A stretch of 64,000 bases of DNA from contig NZ_JAENHP010000001.1 in NCBI RefSeq assembly GCF_016834655.1, forward strand, positions 992,001-1,056,000, written 5' to 3'. A program made the translations under genes and the position numbers. Below the pieces are notes generated by a model. It had not been told where the DNA came from. It was given only the letters and a program-made list of their open reading frames with translations, and made no database searches. The stretch's first letter is position 1, and every line of letters starts with the position of its first letter. The stretch is from Paractinoplanes ovalisporus (GTDB lineage: Bacteria; Actinomycetota; Actinomycetes; Mycobacteriales; Micromonosporaceae). Shown one piece after another: positions 8,058-15,686 of this stretch.

Positions 8058-8828
8058 CTACATCGAGGCCGTCGAGCCGGCGTTGACCGCGTACTCCGAT
8101 CCGGTCACCTGCCGCGAGCGCTCCCCGGCCAGGAACAGCACCACCTCGGCGACGTCGGCCGGCTCGTTCATGCGGCCCAGCGGCAGCCGCCGCATCTCGC
8201 GCACGAAGTGATCGGCCGCCGCGGCCACGTCGATCTCCCGTTCCTCGGCCAGCGCGGCCAGGAAGGCGTCCATGGTGGCGGTGCGGGTCGGGCCGGGCGC
8301 GACCGTGTTCACCCGGACGTTGCGGTCGCCGTACTCGATCGACAACGCCTTGGCCAGGCTCAGCAGGGCCGCCTTGCTGACTCCGTAGTCGACCAGGTAG
8401 GGCTTCGGGTGCCGCGCCCCTTCCGAGCCGACGGTCACCACGCTTCCGCCGCCGCGCGCCACCATCACCGGAACAACCGCGCGGCACAACCGGACGCAGG
8501 ACATCACGTTCACGTCCCAGGTCCGCTGCCACGCCGCATCGTCAATGCTTTCAAAGCTTTCCCGGTACGGCGCGAGGGCCACATTGTTGACGAGGACGTC
8601 GATTCCCCCGTACGCCGCCATCGCGCTCTCCACGACCGAGGCGACACCGGCCGAGGTCCCGAGATCGGCCTTCACCGTCACCGCCCCGAGGTGCGCGCAC
8701 CCGGTCACGTCGAGGTCGGCCAGCACCGGCCGGGCCCCCGCCCCCGCGAACGCCGTGGCGATGGCCAGCCCGATGCCCGACCCGGCCCCGGTGACCACCA
8801 CGACCTTGTCCGCCAGCCCGTCACTCAT
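8058..8828 (-). CDS. Short-chain dehydrogenase/reductase
   Basis: A 256-residue classical SDR: cofactor motif TGAGSGIG at 13-20, active site S135, Y148 and K152 (YGVSK), with an NNVA variant of the NNAG motif. D38 after the second strand favours NAD over NADP. In this operon it probably oxidises the hydroxyacyl intermediate made by the enoyl-CoA hydratase, or a substrate alcohol; which of these is inference. Its start overlaps the end of the upstream acyl-CoA dehydrogenase gene by 8 bp. Confidence 0.88.
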   Translation of the reverse strand: MSDGLADKVVVVTGAGSGIGLAIATAFAGAGARPVLADLDVTGCAHLGAVTVKADLGTSAGVASVVESAMAAYGGIDVLVNNVALAPYRESFESIDDAAWQRTWDVNVMSCVRLCRAVVPVMVARGGGSVVTVGSEGARHPKPYLVDYGVSKAALLSLAKALSIEYGDRNVRVNTVAPGPTRTATMDAFLAALAEEREIDVAAAADHFVREMRRLPLGRMNEPADVAEVVLFLAGERSRQVTGSEYAVNAGSTASM

Positions 8829-9591
8829 CGCCCGCCCCCAAATCCCATGCCCGTTCCTCGCCGAGAAGCCCCAGCAACGGTTCCAGCTCCGCCTCGCCCG
8901 GCAGGTCGCGCCACGCCCACAGGCGCCGCGTCAGCCGTTCCAGGCCCATCTCCTGCGTGACACCGATGGCACCGTGCACCTGATGGGCCACCCGCGCCAC
9001 CGCTGTTCCGGCCCGGCTCGCCGTGGCCAGCGCGGCCACCGCGACCAGGTCGTCCTCGGGGTCGGCCAGAGCCGCCTCGAGCCCGGCCGCGGCCAGCACC
9101 GCCTGGGCGTGGGCCTCGGCGACGAGCGCGGACACCGCCTGGAAGCGGGCGATCGGCCGCCCGAACTGCACCCGGGTCGCCGCGTAGGCCGCCGTGCGAG
9201 CGGCCGCGCCCTGGCAGCCGCCGACCAACCGGGCCGCGTGCAGGATCCGCCAGCGCGTCAGCACCGCGCCCGAGGACGGCGCGTCACCGATGTCATAGGG
9301 CTCCCCGGCCAGATTCACGTTCTCCCAAGCCGGTCCCCACGGCGCGATCAGTTGCCCGCGCACGGAAAGGACGACCGGGGCGTGCAGCTCGGGCAGTGGC
9401 GACGACAGCCCGGCCGCCGAGACCGCCCGCACCACACCGGTCAGGTCGGCCAGCGTCCCGCCGGCCCCCTCCGGCTCCGGCACACCGAGCAGATGCCATC
9501 CCTGCTCGGCCGTGATCCGCGCGGCGTCACGCATGTCGGCCGCCCCACCGAGCACCTTGACCGCGGCTTCCTCAACGTCAGGCATGCTCAT
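8821..9591 (-). CDS. Short acyl-CoA dehydrogenase-like subunit
   Basis: At 256 residues (start MSMPDVEEAAV, ATG 9591) it is well below the usual about 380 for acyl-CoA dehydrogenases. The C-terminal FAD/helical domain is clear (RVQFGRPIARFQAV near 145, VHQVHGAIGVTQEMGLERLTRRLW-like segment near 215), while the N-terminal and beta domains are shortened. Paired long and short ACADs of this sort form alpha2beta2 enzymes in steroid side-chain catabolism (FadE/ChsE pairs), so it likely partners the 374-residue ACAD encoded just upstream. The two genes once overlapped but are now split by repeats. Confidence 0.8.
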   Translation of the reverse strand: MSMPDVEEAAVKVLGGAADMRDAARITAEQGWHLLGVPEPEGAGGTLADLTGVVRAVSAAGLSSPLPELHAPVVLSVRGQLIAPWGPAWENVNLAGEPYDIGDAPSSGAVLTRWRILHAARLVGGCQGAAARTAAYAATRVQFGRPIARFQAVSALVAEAHAQAVLAAAGLEAALADPEDDLVAVAALATASRAGTAVARVAHQVHGAIGVTQEMGLERLTRRLWAWRDLPGEAELEPLLGLLGEERAWDLGAGDE

Positions 9592-9727
9592 GCGGCAGCT
9601 CCCATAGCCTCGTGCGCGATCGGCACTCCGAAAAACCACGCGCGCTCTCGGCACTCCGAAACCAGGCGCGCGATCAGCACTCTGAAAACCGCGCGCGCGA
9701 TCAGCACCCCGGAAGCCTCGGGCACGC
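9592..9727. repeat. Tandem repeat array between the two ACAD genes
   Basis: Four imperfect units of about 27 bp (core CGCGCGATCAGCACTCTGAAAA) fill the gap. Bases 9581-9629 are also a diverged copy of 9721-9769, the 3' end of the upstream ACAD gene with its stop. Both copies read GATGAGC-like or CATGAGC-like at the junction, so the gap looks made by duplicating an ATGA stop/start overlap. Confidence 0.85.
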
Positions 9728-10852
9728 TCATCCGACCGCCCCCATCGCCTCGCGCGCGATCACGACGCCCAGCACCTCGGTGGTCCCGCCGCGCAGCGAG
9801 AAGCCCGGCGCGGCCAGCACAGCGTCGTCAATGGCAGCCCGCGGCACGCCCGGCACCGACCGCGCCACCTCGATCACGTCGACCTCGAACCGGTTGCCGA
9901 GCATCTTCAGCGTGGCCGCCGCCCCGATCGGCGCCTCCCCCGCGTCCATCCGCGCGGCCACCTGCTTCCCGAGTCGTCGCAACGCGGTCAGCCGGGCCAC
10001 CAGCTCCCCCACCCGGCCGGCGTCGGCCGGACCGGCGGCGGCCAGCGTGAGCGCCAGCAACGGATAGGTGCTCAGCACCCGCTCGGGCCCGCCCCGCTCG
10101 AAGGCCAGCTGCCCGGTCACCTGCCCCCACCCGTCGCCGACCGAGCCGAGCACGGCCGAGTCGGGCACGAACGCTCCGTCGAAGAACACCTCGCAGAAGT
10201 GTCCGGGCCCGCGCATGTCGGGGATCTGCCGTGCGGTCACGCCGGGCGCCGACATGTCGAGCACGAACTCGGTCAGGCCCCGGTGCTTGTGCTCCCCGGT
10301 GGAGGTGCGGGCCAGCACGTACGCATGGGTGGCCCGGTGCGCATGACTGGACCAGACCTTCTGCCCATCGAGGAGCCAGCCGCCGTCGGTGCGGACGGCC
10401 CTCGTGCGTACGGAAGCCAGGTCCGACCCCGCATCCGGCTCGCTCATGCCGAGACAGAACCGCACGTCGCCGGCCTCGATCCCGGGCAGCAACGCCTGTT
10501 TCAGCGCCGCCGAGCCGAGCCGGGCGATGGCCGGCCCGATCTGCCGGTCGGCGATCCAGTGCGCGGCCACCGGCGCCCCGGCCCGCAGCAGCTCCTCGGT
10601 GAGCACGAACCGGTCGGCGAAACCGCGCCCCCGCCAGGTGAGCCCGATCCAGCCCCGCGCACCGAGGCGCCGGCTGAAGTCCTCGTCATAACCGGTGAGC
10701 CAGCTGTCCGAGCGCGGCTCGAAGACCCCGTCGCGCCGCCATTTGGCGATCTGGTCGCGCACTTCGGCCCGGAAAGCGCCGCGCCGCTCGGCCCGGAAAG
10801 TGCCGCGCCGCTCGGCCCGGAAAGTGCCGCGCCGCTCGGCCCGGAAAGTCAT
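9728..10852 (-). CDS. Acyl-CoA dehydrogenase
   Basis: The 374-residue FAD enzyme has the ACAD signatures FCLGMSEPDAGSDL (about residue 130) and a C-terminal GGTTEVLGVVIAREAMG that closes the flavin site. It introduces an alpha,beta double bond into an acyl-CoA in the cytoplasm, and probably pairs with the short ACAD downstream. Its N terminus is odd: the unit FRAERRGT is repeated three times before the normal FRAEVRDQIAKWRRD start, from a 24-bp tandem expansion, so about 24 extra arginine-rich residues precede the domain. If a later start is used the protein begins near residue 27. Confidence 0.9.
   Translation of the reverse strand: MTFRAERRGTFRAERRGTFRAERRGAFRAEVRDQIAKWRRDGVFEPRSDSWLTGYDEDFSRRLGARGWIGLTWRGRGFADRFVLTEELLRAGAPVAAHWIADRQIGPAIARLGSAALKQALLPGIEAGDVRFCLGMSEPDAGSDLASVRTRAVRTDGGWLLDGQKVWSSHAHRATHAYVLARTSTGEHKHRGLTEFVLDMSAPGVTARQIPDMRGPGHFCEVFFDGAFVPDSAVLGSVGDGWGQVTGQLAFERGGPERVLSTYPLLALTLAAAGPADAGRVGELVARLTALRRLGKQVAARMDAGEAPIGAAATLKMLGNRFEVDVIEVARSVPGVPRAAIDDAVLAAPGFSLRGGTTEVLGVVIAREAMGAVG
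10767..10849. repeat. 24-bp in-frame repeat in the ACAD N-terminal coding region
   Basis: Units GCCCGGAAAGTGCCGCGCCG plus CTCG run at 10767-10790, 10791-10814 and 10815-10838, with a partial fourth to 10849. On the minus strand each codes FRAERRGT (or A), copying the gene's own first codons. Confidence 0.92.
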
Positions 10853-10958
10853 GCCAGCACCTCGTCGTCGTGCCCGCCCAGCGTCAGCGCGTGCCGCCGG
10901 AAAGTCATGTCAGCACCTCGTTGCTGCGCCCGCCCAGCATCGGCGTGCCGCCGGGAAG
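10850..10958. repeat. Duplicated CaiB-stop/ACAD-start junctions
   Basis: The junction read on the minus strand as GAGGTGCTGGCATGACTTCC (CaiB stop within an ATGA overlap) recurs at stop positions 10959, 10905 and 10849, spacings 54 and 56 bp. The two downstream copies are decayed duplicates of the last about 15 CaiB codons; the last copy supplies the present ACAD start. Confidence 0.88.
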
Positions 10959-12089
10959 TCATGCCAGCACCTCGTTGTTGTGCTCGCCCAGCGTGGGCGC
11001 GTGCCGGTCGACGGCGACCTCGGAGGCCGAGAACAGCATCGGCGAGCCGATCGAGCGCAGCTTCCCGGCCACCGGATGGTCGTGGTACGAAACGAATCCG
11101 CTCGCCGTGTGGGCCGGGTCCGAGAGGATGTCCGCATAGGAAGCGAGCGGCGCGCAGGGGACGTCGATGCGTTCGAGCTCGGCCAGCCACTCGGCGGTGG
11201 TCCGCTCCCGCAACACCTCGGCCACGACGGCGTAGAGCGCGTCCGCGTTGGCGATCCGCTTGCCGACGGTGTCGAAATCGGGGTGCCGCAATAGGTCCGC
11301 GCGCCCGGCCAGAGTGAGGAAACGGGCCCACTGCTCGCCGGTGTAGACCATCACGCACAGGTGGCCGTCGGCGGTCTCGTACGGGCGGCGGTTGGGCGCG
11401 GCGGTGCGCGGATAGCGGGGCGGACCGGTCGGGGGCTCGAACGTCCAGCCGTCCAGCTGCTCGCACAGGGCGAACGCGACCGTCGTCTCCAGCATCGGCA
11501 CCTCGACCCGCTGCCCGACACCGGTGACATCGCGGTGTCGCACGGCGGCGACGATCGCGAGGGCCGCCGTCAGGCCGGTCAGCTTGTCGGCGAGCGGCGT
11601 GGTGACGTACGAGGGCCGCTCCTGGTTGATGCTCTGCAACGCGGCCATGCCCGAGGCGCCCTGGATGACGTCGTCGTAGGCCGGCCGGTCGGCGTCCGGC
11701 CCGTCGCTGCGGAAGCCGGGGATGGCGCAGTAGACGAGGTCGGGGCGGTGCTCGACCAGATCGCCGTACGCCAGCCCGATCCGCTCGGCCGCACGCGGAC
11801 GCATGTTGTGCACCAGCACGTCCGCGGTCGGCAGCAGCCGGTGCAGTGCCGCGCGGCCCTCGGCGGTCTTGAGGTCGAGGACCACGCTCTTCTTGCCGCG
11901 GTTCATGTTGAGGAAGATGGCCGCGAGCCCGGGCGTGCGGGTGGCCCCGAGGTGCCGCGCGATGTCCCCGCCCGGCGGTTCGATCTTGATGACCTCGGCG
12001 CCCAGGTCGGCCAGCATCAGCGTGCAGTACGGCCCCGAGAACGTTCCAGTCAGGTCGAGGACCCGCAGCCCATGCAGCGGCCCGTTCAT
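10959..12089 (-). CDS. CaiB/BaiF (family III) CoA-transferase
   Basis: A 376-residue protein from ATG 12089 (MNGPLHGLRVLDLTGTFSGPYC). It shows the family's DLTxxxxGP start, ADLGAEVIKIEPPGGD, the VHNMRP segment and the catalytic Asp in PAYDDVIQGASG. These enzymes move CoA from a donor thioester to a carboxylate, activating it for beta-oxidation-type steps. Its ATG overlaps the enoyl-CoA hydratase stop (ATGA). The 3' end has been tandemly duplicated downstream. It is the first of two CaiB genes in this operon, so two different acids may be activated. Confidence 0.92.
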   Translation of the reverse strand: MNGPLHGLRVLDLTGTFSGPYCTLMLADLGAEVIKIEPPGGDIARHLGATRTPGLAAIFLNMNRGKKSVVLDLKTAEGRAALHRLLPTADVLVHNMRPRAAERIGLAYGDLVEHRPDLVYCAIPGFRSDGPDADRPAYDDVIQGASGMAALQSINQERPSYVTTPLADKLTGLTAALAIVAAVRHRDVTGVGQRVEVPMLETTVAFALCEQLDGWTFEPPTGPPRYPRTAAPNRRPYETADGHLCVMVYTGEQWARFLTLAGRADLLRHPDFDTVGKRIANADALYAVVAEVLRERTTAEWLAELERIDVPCAPLASYADILSDPAHTASGFVSYHDHPVAGKLRSIGSPMLFSASEVAVDRHAPTLGEHNNEVLA

Positions 12090-12847
12090 GTGCTGCCCCC
12101 CGTCCCGCGAAGCGAACCCCTCCTGCGCAGCGACCACAGCTGCGACGCCCGTTCGGCCTCGAGCGCGACCTCCCACTCGGTGGCCGAGGGCGGCACCGTG
12201 CGGCGGAACGACGCCGTGATCCGGCGGGTCAGTTCCGGGTCACGACCGGCCCCCGCGGCCAGGGCAAGAGCACGCTCGTCGACCTCGTCGTCGTCCACAC
12301 ACTCCCAGGCCAGCCCGGCCCGGAAGGCGGCCTCGCCGTCGAGTTCCTGGCCCAGCAGCGCGAGCGCCGCCGCTCCCTGACGGCCCATGGCGGTGGCGGC
12401 CAGCAGCAGATGCCCGCCGCCCGGGTGCAACCCGATCGCAGTGAAGCCGGCCAGGATCCGCGCGTCCCGGGCGACCACCCGCACATCGGCCGCGAGCAAC
12501 AGGTTGACGCCCGCCCCGACGGCCGAGCCCCGCACCGCGGCCACCACCGGCACGCCCAGCTTCCCGACCGTCGCGAAGGATTCGTAGAGCGTGCCCAGAT
12601 CCTCGTACGGGCCCGATCCGACCGGGTCCTCCTCGGCCGCGGCCAGCACGTCCCGATGCGCGCCGGCACAGAAGTGGCCGCCCGATCCGCGCACCACCAC
12701 CGCGCCGACGGCCGGGTCGTTCCCGGCCGTGTGCGCGGCATCGATGAGCTCACGGGCCATGGCGACGGTGAGGGCGTTGCGGCGGCGGGGCGCGGCCAGG
12801 GTGATGGTCGCGACCCCGTCCCGGGAGGAAAGCTCGATCTCAGTCAT
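12086..12847 (-). CDS. Enoyl-CoA hydratase/isomerase family protein
   Basis: A 253-residue crotonase-fold protein: oxyanion-hole segments SGGHFCAGAH (about 54-63) and RGSAVGAGVNLLLAAD (about 104-119), then FTAIGLHPGGGH. The usual catalytic Glu in the first helix after the second oxyanion turn is not evident (ARILAGFTAIG instead of an E-containing motif), so it may be a hydratase variant, isomerase or hydrolase. In the operon it would act after the acyl-CoA dehydrogenases. It overlaps the lyase gene upstream by 8 bp and CaiB downstream by 4. Confidence 0.85.
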   Translation of the reverse strand: MTEIELSSRDGVATITLAAPRRRNALTVAMARELIDAAHTAGNDPAVGAVVVRGSGGHFCAGAHRDVLAAAEEDPVGSGPYEDLGTLYESFATVGKLGVPVVAAVRGSAVGAGVNLLLAADVRVVARDARILAGFTAIGLHPGGGHLLLAATAMGRQGAAALALLGQELDGEAAFRAGLAWECVDDDEVDERALALAAGAGRDPELTRRITASFRRTVPPSATEWEVALEAERASQLWSLRRRGSLRGTGGST

Positions 12848-13727
12848 GCGGAAAGCCTCCCGCGCGGCTCAGTAGTCCGGGCACCTGTTCGCCGAGGATT
12901 CCGCCGAGCCAGATGGCGTTGTCAGCGGCTGCGGACGGCGAGACGCCGGTGGTGTGCCCGGAACGTTCCAGGGCATAGACGACGTCCTCGGTCGCGACGT
13001 TGCCGGTGGCGTTCGGCGCGAACGGGCAGCCGCCGATGCCGCCCACGCTGGCGTCCACCGCCCGCACCCCGGCGTCGACCGCGGCCAGCACGTTGGCCGA
13101 GCCCAGGTTGCGGGTGTTGTGGAAGTGGCAGCGCAGCGGCGCCCCGGTGACCGAGCGGACCCGGGTGAACGCCTTGTCCACGTCGGACGGCACGGCCACC
13201 CCGATGGTGTCGGCCAGCGACACCTCGTCCACCTCACCGACGCGCTCGACGATCCGCAGCACCCGGTCGAGCGGCACCTCGCCCTCGAACGGGCACCCGA
13301 ACGTCGCACCGACCGTCACCGAGGCGCGCAGCCCGGCCTCGTGCACGCGTGGCACCAGCGTCCGGATCAGCGCCAGCGACTCCTCGTAAGGCATGCCCTG
13401 GTTGCGCACGCTGAACGTGTCGCTCGCGACCACCACGAAGTTCACCTCGTCGACGCGCGCGGCCAGGGCCCGGTCGAGCCCGCGCGTGTTCAGCGCCAGC
13501 CCGATCCGGGTCAGCCCGGCCAGGGAACGGACGCCGTCGAGCACCTGGGCCGCGTCGGCCAGCTGCGGCACCCGGGCCGGGTTGACGAAGCTCGTGACCT
13601 CGACCCGGGACGTGCCGGCCGCCACCGCCCGCCGCACCAGCTCGACCTTGTCGGGCGTGGCGACGACGACCGAATGGTTCTGCAGGCCGTCACGCGGGCC
13701 GACCTCGACGATCTCGATGACGGTCAA
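12840..13727 (-). CDS. Hydroxymethylglutaryl-CoA lyase-like enzyme
   Basis: A 295-residue DRE-TIM-type lyase: VEVGPRDGLQN at 7-17 with the catalytic Arg/Asp pair, metal ligands H201 and H203 (CHFHNTRN) and the flexible loop GGIGGCPFAPNATGN at 229-243 with C234. The family cleaves 3-hydroxy-3-methylglutaryl-CoA or related 3-hydroxyacyl-CoA to an acyl-CoA and an acetoacetate-like acid. TTG 13727 is the start because it fits the MTVIEIVEVG opening and overlaps the previous stop as TTGA. It probably performs the carbon-carbon cleavage of this pathway. Confidence 0.88.
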   Translation of the reverse strand: MTVIEIVEVGPRDGLQNHSVVVATPDKVELVRRAVAAGTSRVEVTSFVNPARVPQLADAAQVLDGVRSLAGLTRIGLALNTRGLDRALAARVDEVNFVVVASDTFSVRNQGMPYEESLALIRTLVPRVHEAGLRASVTVGATFGCPFEGEVPLDRVLRIVERVGEVDEVSLADTIGVAVPSDVDKAFTRVRSVTGAPLRCHFHNTRNLGSANVLAAVDAGVRAVDASVGGIGGCPFAPNATGNVATEDVVYALERSGHTTGVSPSAAADNAIWLGGILGEQVPGLLSRAGGFPHD

Positions 13728-14155
13728 CTCAGCGCCTTCAGACCCGCCTGGGCGACCTCCATGTCCTGCGTGTAGTGGCCGCCGCTGACGCCGATGCCGC
13801 CGACCACCACGTCGTCGACCTTGACCGGGTAGCCGCCGCCGAACGTGACGAGCCGGTCGATGGCGGGCGGGGCGCCCATGGCGAGCGGGCCGTCCTCCTT
13901 GATGAAGTCGTACCAGCCGTCGGTGCTGAGCCCGAAGCCGATCGCGGTGAACGCCTTGTCCTGCGCCAGTTGCACGCTGACGTGCACGGCGCCGTCCATC
14001 CGCTCGTACGCCTTGAGGACCCCGCTCTCGTCGACCACGGCGACAGTGACCGCGAAGCCCATCTCGGTCGCCTTGGCCGTGGCGGCGTCGATCATCGCCC
14101 GCGCCGCCTGCGCCGAGATCGACGGCTTCTTGACGACGTTCCCGTTCTTGCCCAT
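13724..14155 (-). CDS. HbpS/GlcG-family (heme-degrading-like) protein
   Basis: A 143-residue protein of the DUF336 type: AARAMIDAATAKATEMG, VTVAVVDESGVLKAYERMDGA, and a C-terminal GGYPVKVDDVVVGGIGVSGG. Members bind heme or cobalamin, or act as small accessory proteins beside glycolate and diol catabolism genes. No signal peptide here (MGKNGNVVKK start), so it is intracellular. RBS GGAGGAAAGG lies before ATG 14155. Its place inside a CoA-ester operon suggests a pathway role rather than heme sensing, but which one is unknown. Confidence 0.85.
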   Translation of the reverse strand: MGKNGNVVKKPSISAQAARAMIDAATAKATEMGFAVTVAVVDESGVLKAYERMDGAVHVSVQLAQDKAFTAIGFGLSTDGWYDFIKEDGPLAMGAPPAIDRLVTFGGGYPVKVDDVVVGGIGVSGGHYTQDMEVAQAGLKALS

Positions 14156-14172
14156 TGCCTTTCCTCCAGAAC

Positions 14173-15381
14173 CTAGATGGCGCCCGCGGCGCGCAGCGAA
14201 GCGATTCGTTCGTCGTCGAGGTGGAGCACCTGGCGCAGCACGTCGTCCGTGTGCTCGCCCAGGGACGGCCCGACCCAGCGCAGCCGGCCCGGCGTCGACG
14301 ACAGGCGCGGGGCGACGTTGTGCATCGGGAACGCACCGAACTCGGGGTGCTCGAGCTCGACGATCGCGTTGCGGGCCTCGAAATGGGCGTCGGAGAGCAT
14401 CTCCTTGGCCGTGTAGACCGAGCCGGCCGGCACCCCGGCGTCGTGCAGCATCTGCAGCAGCGGGCCCTGGTCGAACTTCTCGGTCCACTTGGCGATCAGC
14501 TCGTCCAGCGCGACCTGGTTCTCGCCGCGGGCCGCGTGGGTGGCGTAGCGCGGATCCTCGGCCAGTTCTGAGCGGCCCATCACGACGGCCAGCCGGCGGA
14601 ACACCGTGTCCTGGTTGGCCGCGATCAGCACCACACCGCCGTCCTGAGTCGGATACGCGTTGCTGGGGGCCACGTTCGGCAGGATCGAGCCGGTCCGCTC
14701 GCGGGTGTAGCCACCGATCGCGTACTCCGGGATCAGCGACTCCATCATCGCCAGCACCGACTCGTAGATGGCGCTGTCGACCACCTGCCCCTGCCCGGTG
14801 CGCTCGGCCACCCGCAGCGCCATCATCGCGCCCAGTGCCGCGAAGTTGCCGGCCAGCGAGTCGCCCAGACTGACCCCGATCCGGCTCGGCGGGGTGGACG
14901 GGTCACCGGTGACATACCGGATCCCGCCCATGGCCTCACCGATCGAGCCGTAGCCGGCACGGGCCGAGTAGGGCCCGTCCTGACCGAACGCGGTCACCCG
15001 CACCACGACCAGTTTCGGGTTCAGTTCGCGCAGCTCGTCCGGGCCCAGTCCCCAGCGTTCGAGCGTGCCCGGGCGGAAGTTCTCGACGAAGACGTCCGCG
15101 GTGCGTAACAGCTCCCGCATCATCTCCTGGCCCTCGGGCACGCGGAGATTGCAGGTGACCGACTTCTTGTTGCGGGCCACGACCGGGAACCAGAGCGATT
15201 TCCCGTACGGGCGTTCGCGGCCCCACTGGCGCATCGGGTCCCCGGCCGCCGGGTCCTCCACCTTGATCACCTCGGCGCCGAAGTCACCGAGGAGCTGGGC
15301 GCAGAACGGGCCGGCCAGCAGCACGCCGGCCTCGACCACACGGACGCCGGTGAGCGGGCCGTCCGCGAAGTCCGAGGTCAC
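14173..15381 (-). CDS. CaiB/BaiF (family III) CoA-transferase, second copy
   Basis: A 402-residue family III CoA-transferase: VRVVEAGVLLAGPFCAQLLGDFGAEVIKVE, FVENFRPGTLERWGLG, ARAGYGSIGEAMGG. Where the first CaiB has Asp in PAYDDV, this one has Gly in AGYGSIGEA, as in a subset of the family whose catalysis is less well described. GTG 15381 is the start, overlapping the NifU-like stop as GTGA; a GGGAGTGC segment precedes it. Together with the other CaiB it implies two CoA-transfer steps, for example activation of the substrate and recycling of CoA from a product. Confidence 0.9.
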   Translation of the reverse strand: MTSDFADGPLTGVRVVEAGVLLAGPFCAQLLGDFGAEVIKVEDPAAGDPMRQWGRERPYGKSLWFPVVARNKKSVTCNLRVPEGQEMMRELLRTADVFVENFRPGTLERWGLGPDELRELNPKLVVVRVTAFGQDGPYSARAGYGSIGEAMGGIRYVTGDPSTPPSRIGVSLGDSLAGNFAALGAMMALRVAERTGQGQVVDSAIYESVLAMMESLIPEYAIGGYTRERTGSILPNVAPSNAYPTQDGGVVLIAANQDTVFRRLAVVMGRSELAEDPRYATHAARGENQVALDELIAKWTEKFDQGPLLQMLHDAGVPAGSVYTAKEMLSDAHFEARNAIVELEHPEFGAFPMHNVAPRLSSTPGRLRWVGPSLGEHTDDVLRQVLHLDDERIASLRAAGAI

Positions 15382-15686
15382 GAGCACTCCCTCTCGTCGA
15401 GGCCGAACATCTTCAGAATCCGGGCCTCCGCGTACGGCGAGACCGTGCTGTCGCGCGACACCGAGCGCACCCCCTCGATCTTCAGCAGGGTGGGCCGCAC
15501 CAGCGAGCCCATGGTCACCGGCGCCGACGGGCAGGCCGCGCACCGGCCGTGGAACGTGATGTGGGCGTCGCCCTCGTTGTCGACGTCGACGGTGATGCCG
15601 CCGCCGTGCGCCTCGACGAGCTGGCGCACCTTGCCCTCGAGGGCCTGGTCGACGCGCTTGGCGAGCCGTTTGCGCTCACTTGCCAT
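15378..15686 (-). CDS. NifU C-terminal-domain-like protein
   Basis: A 102-residue protein resembling the NifU C-terminal (Nfu) domain: VEAHGGGITVDVDNEGDAHITFHGRC with cysteines C49 and C52 (CAACPSA), which in Nfu proteins bridge a [4Fe-4S] cluster between two monomers. It sits between an amidohydrolase and a CoA-transferase gene, overlapping both. No Fe-S enzyme is apparent in this operon, so either it serves an enzyme elsewhere or the domain has been recruited for something else. Start ATG 15686. Confidence 0.85.
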   Translation of the reverse strand: MASERKRLAKRVDQALEGKVRQLVEAHGGGITVDVDNEGDAHITFHGRCAACPSAPVTMGSLVRPTLLKIEGVRSVSRDSTVSPYAEARILKMFGLDERECS

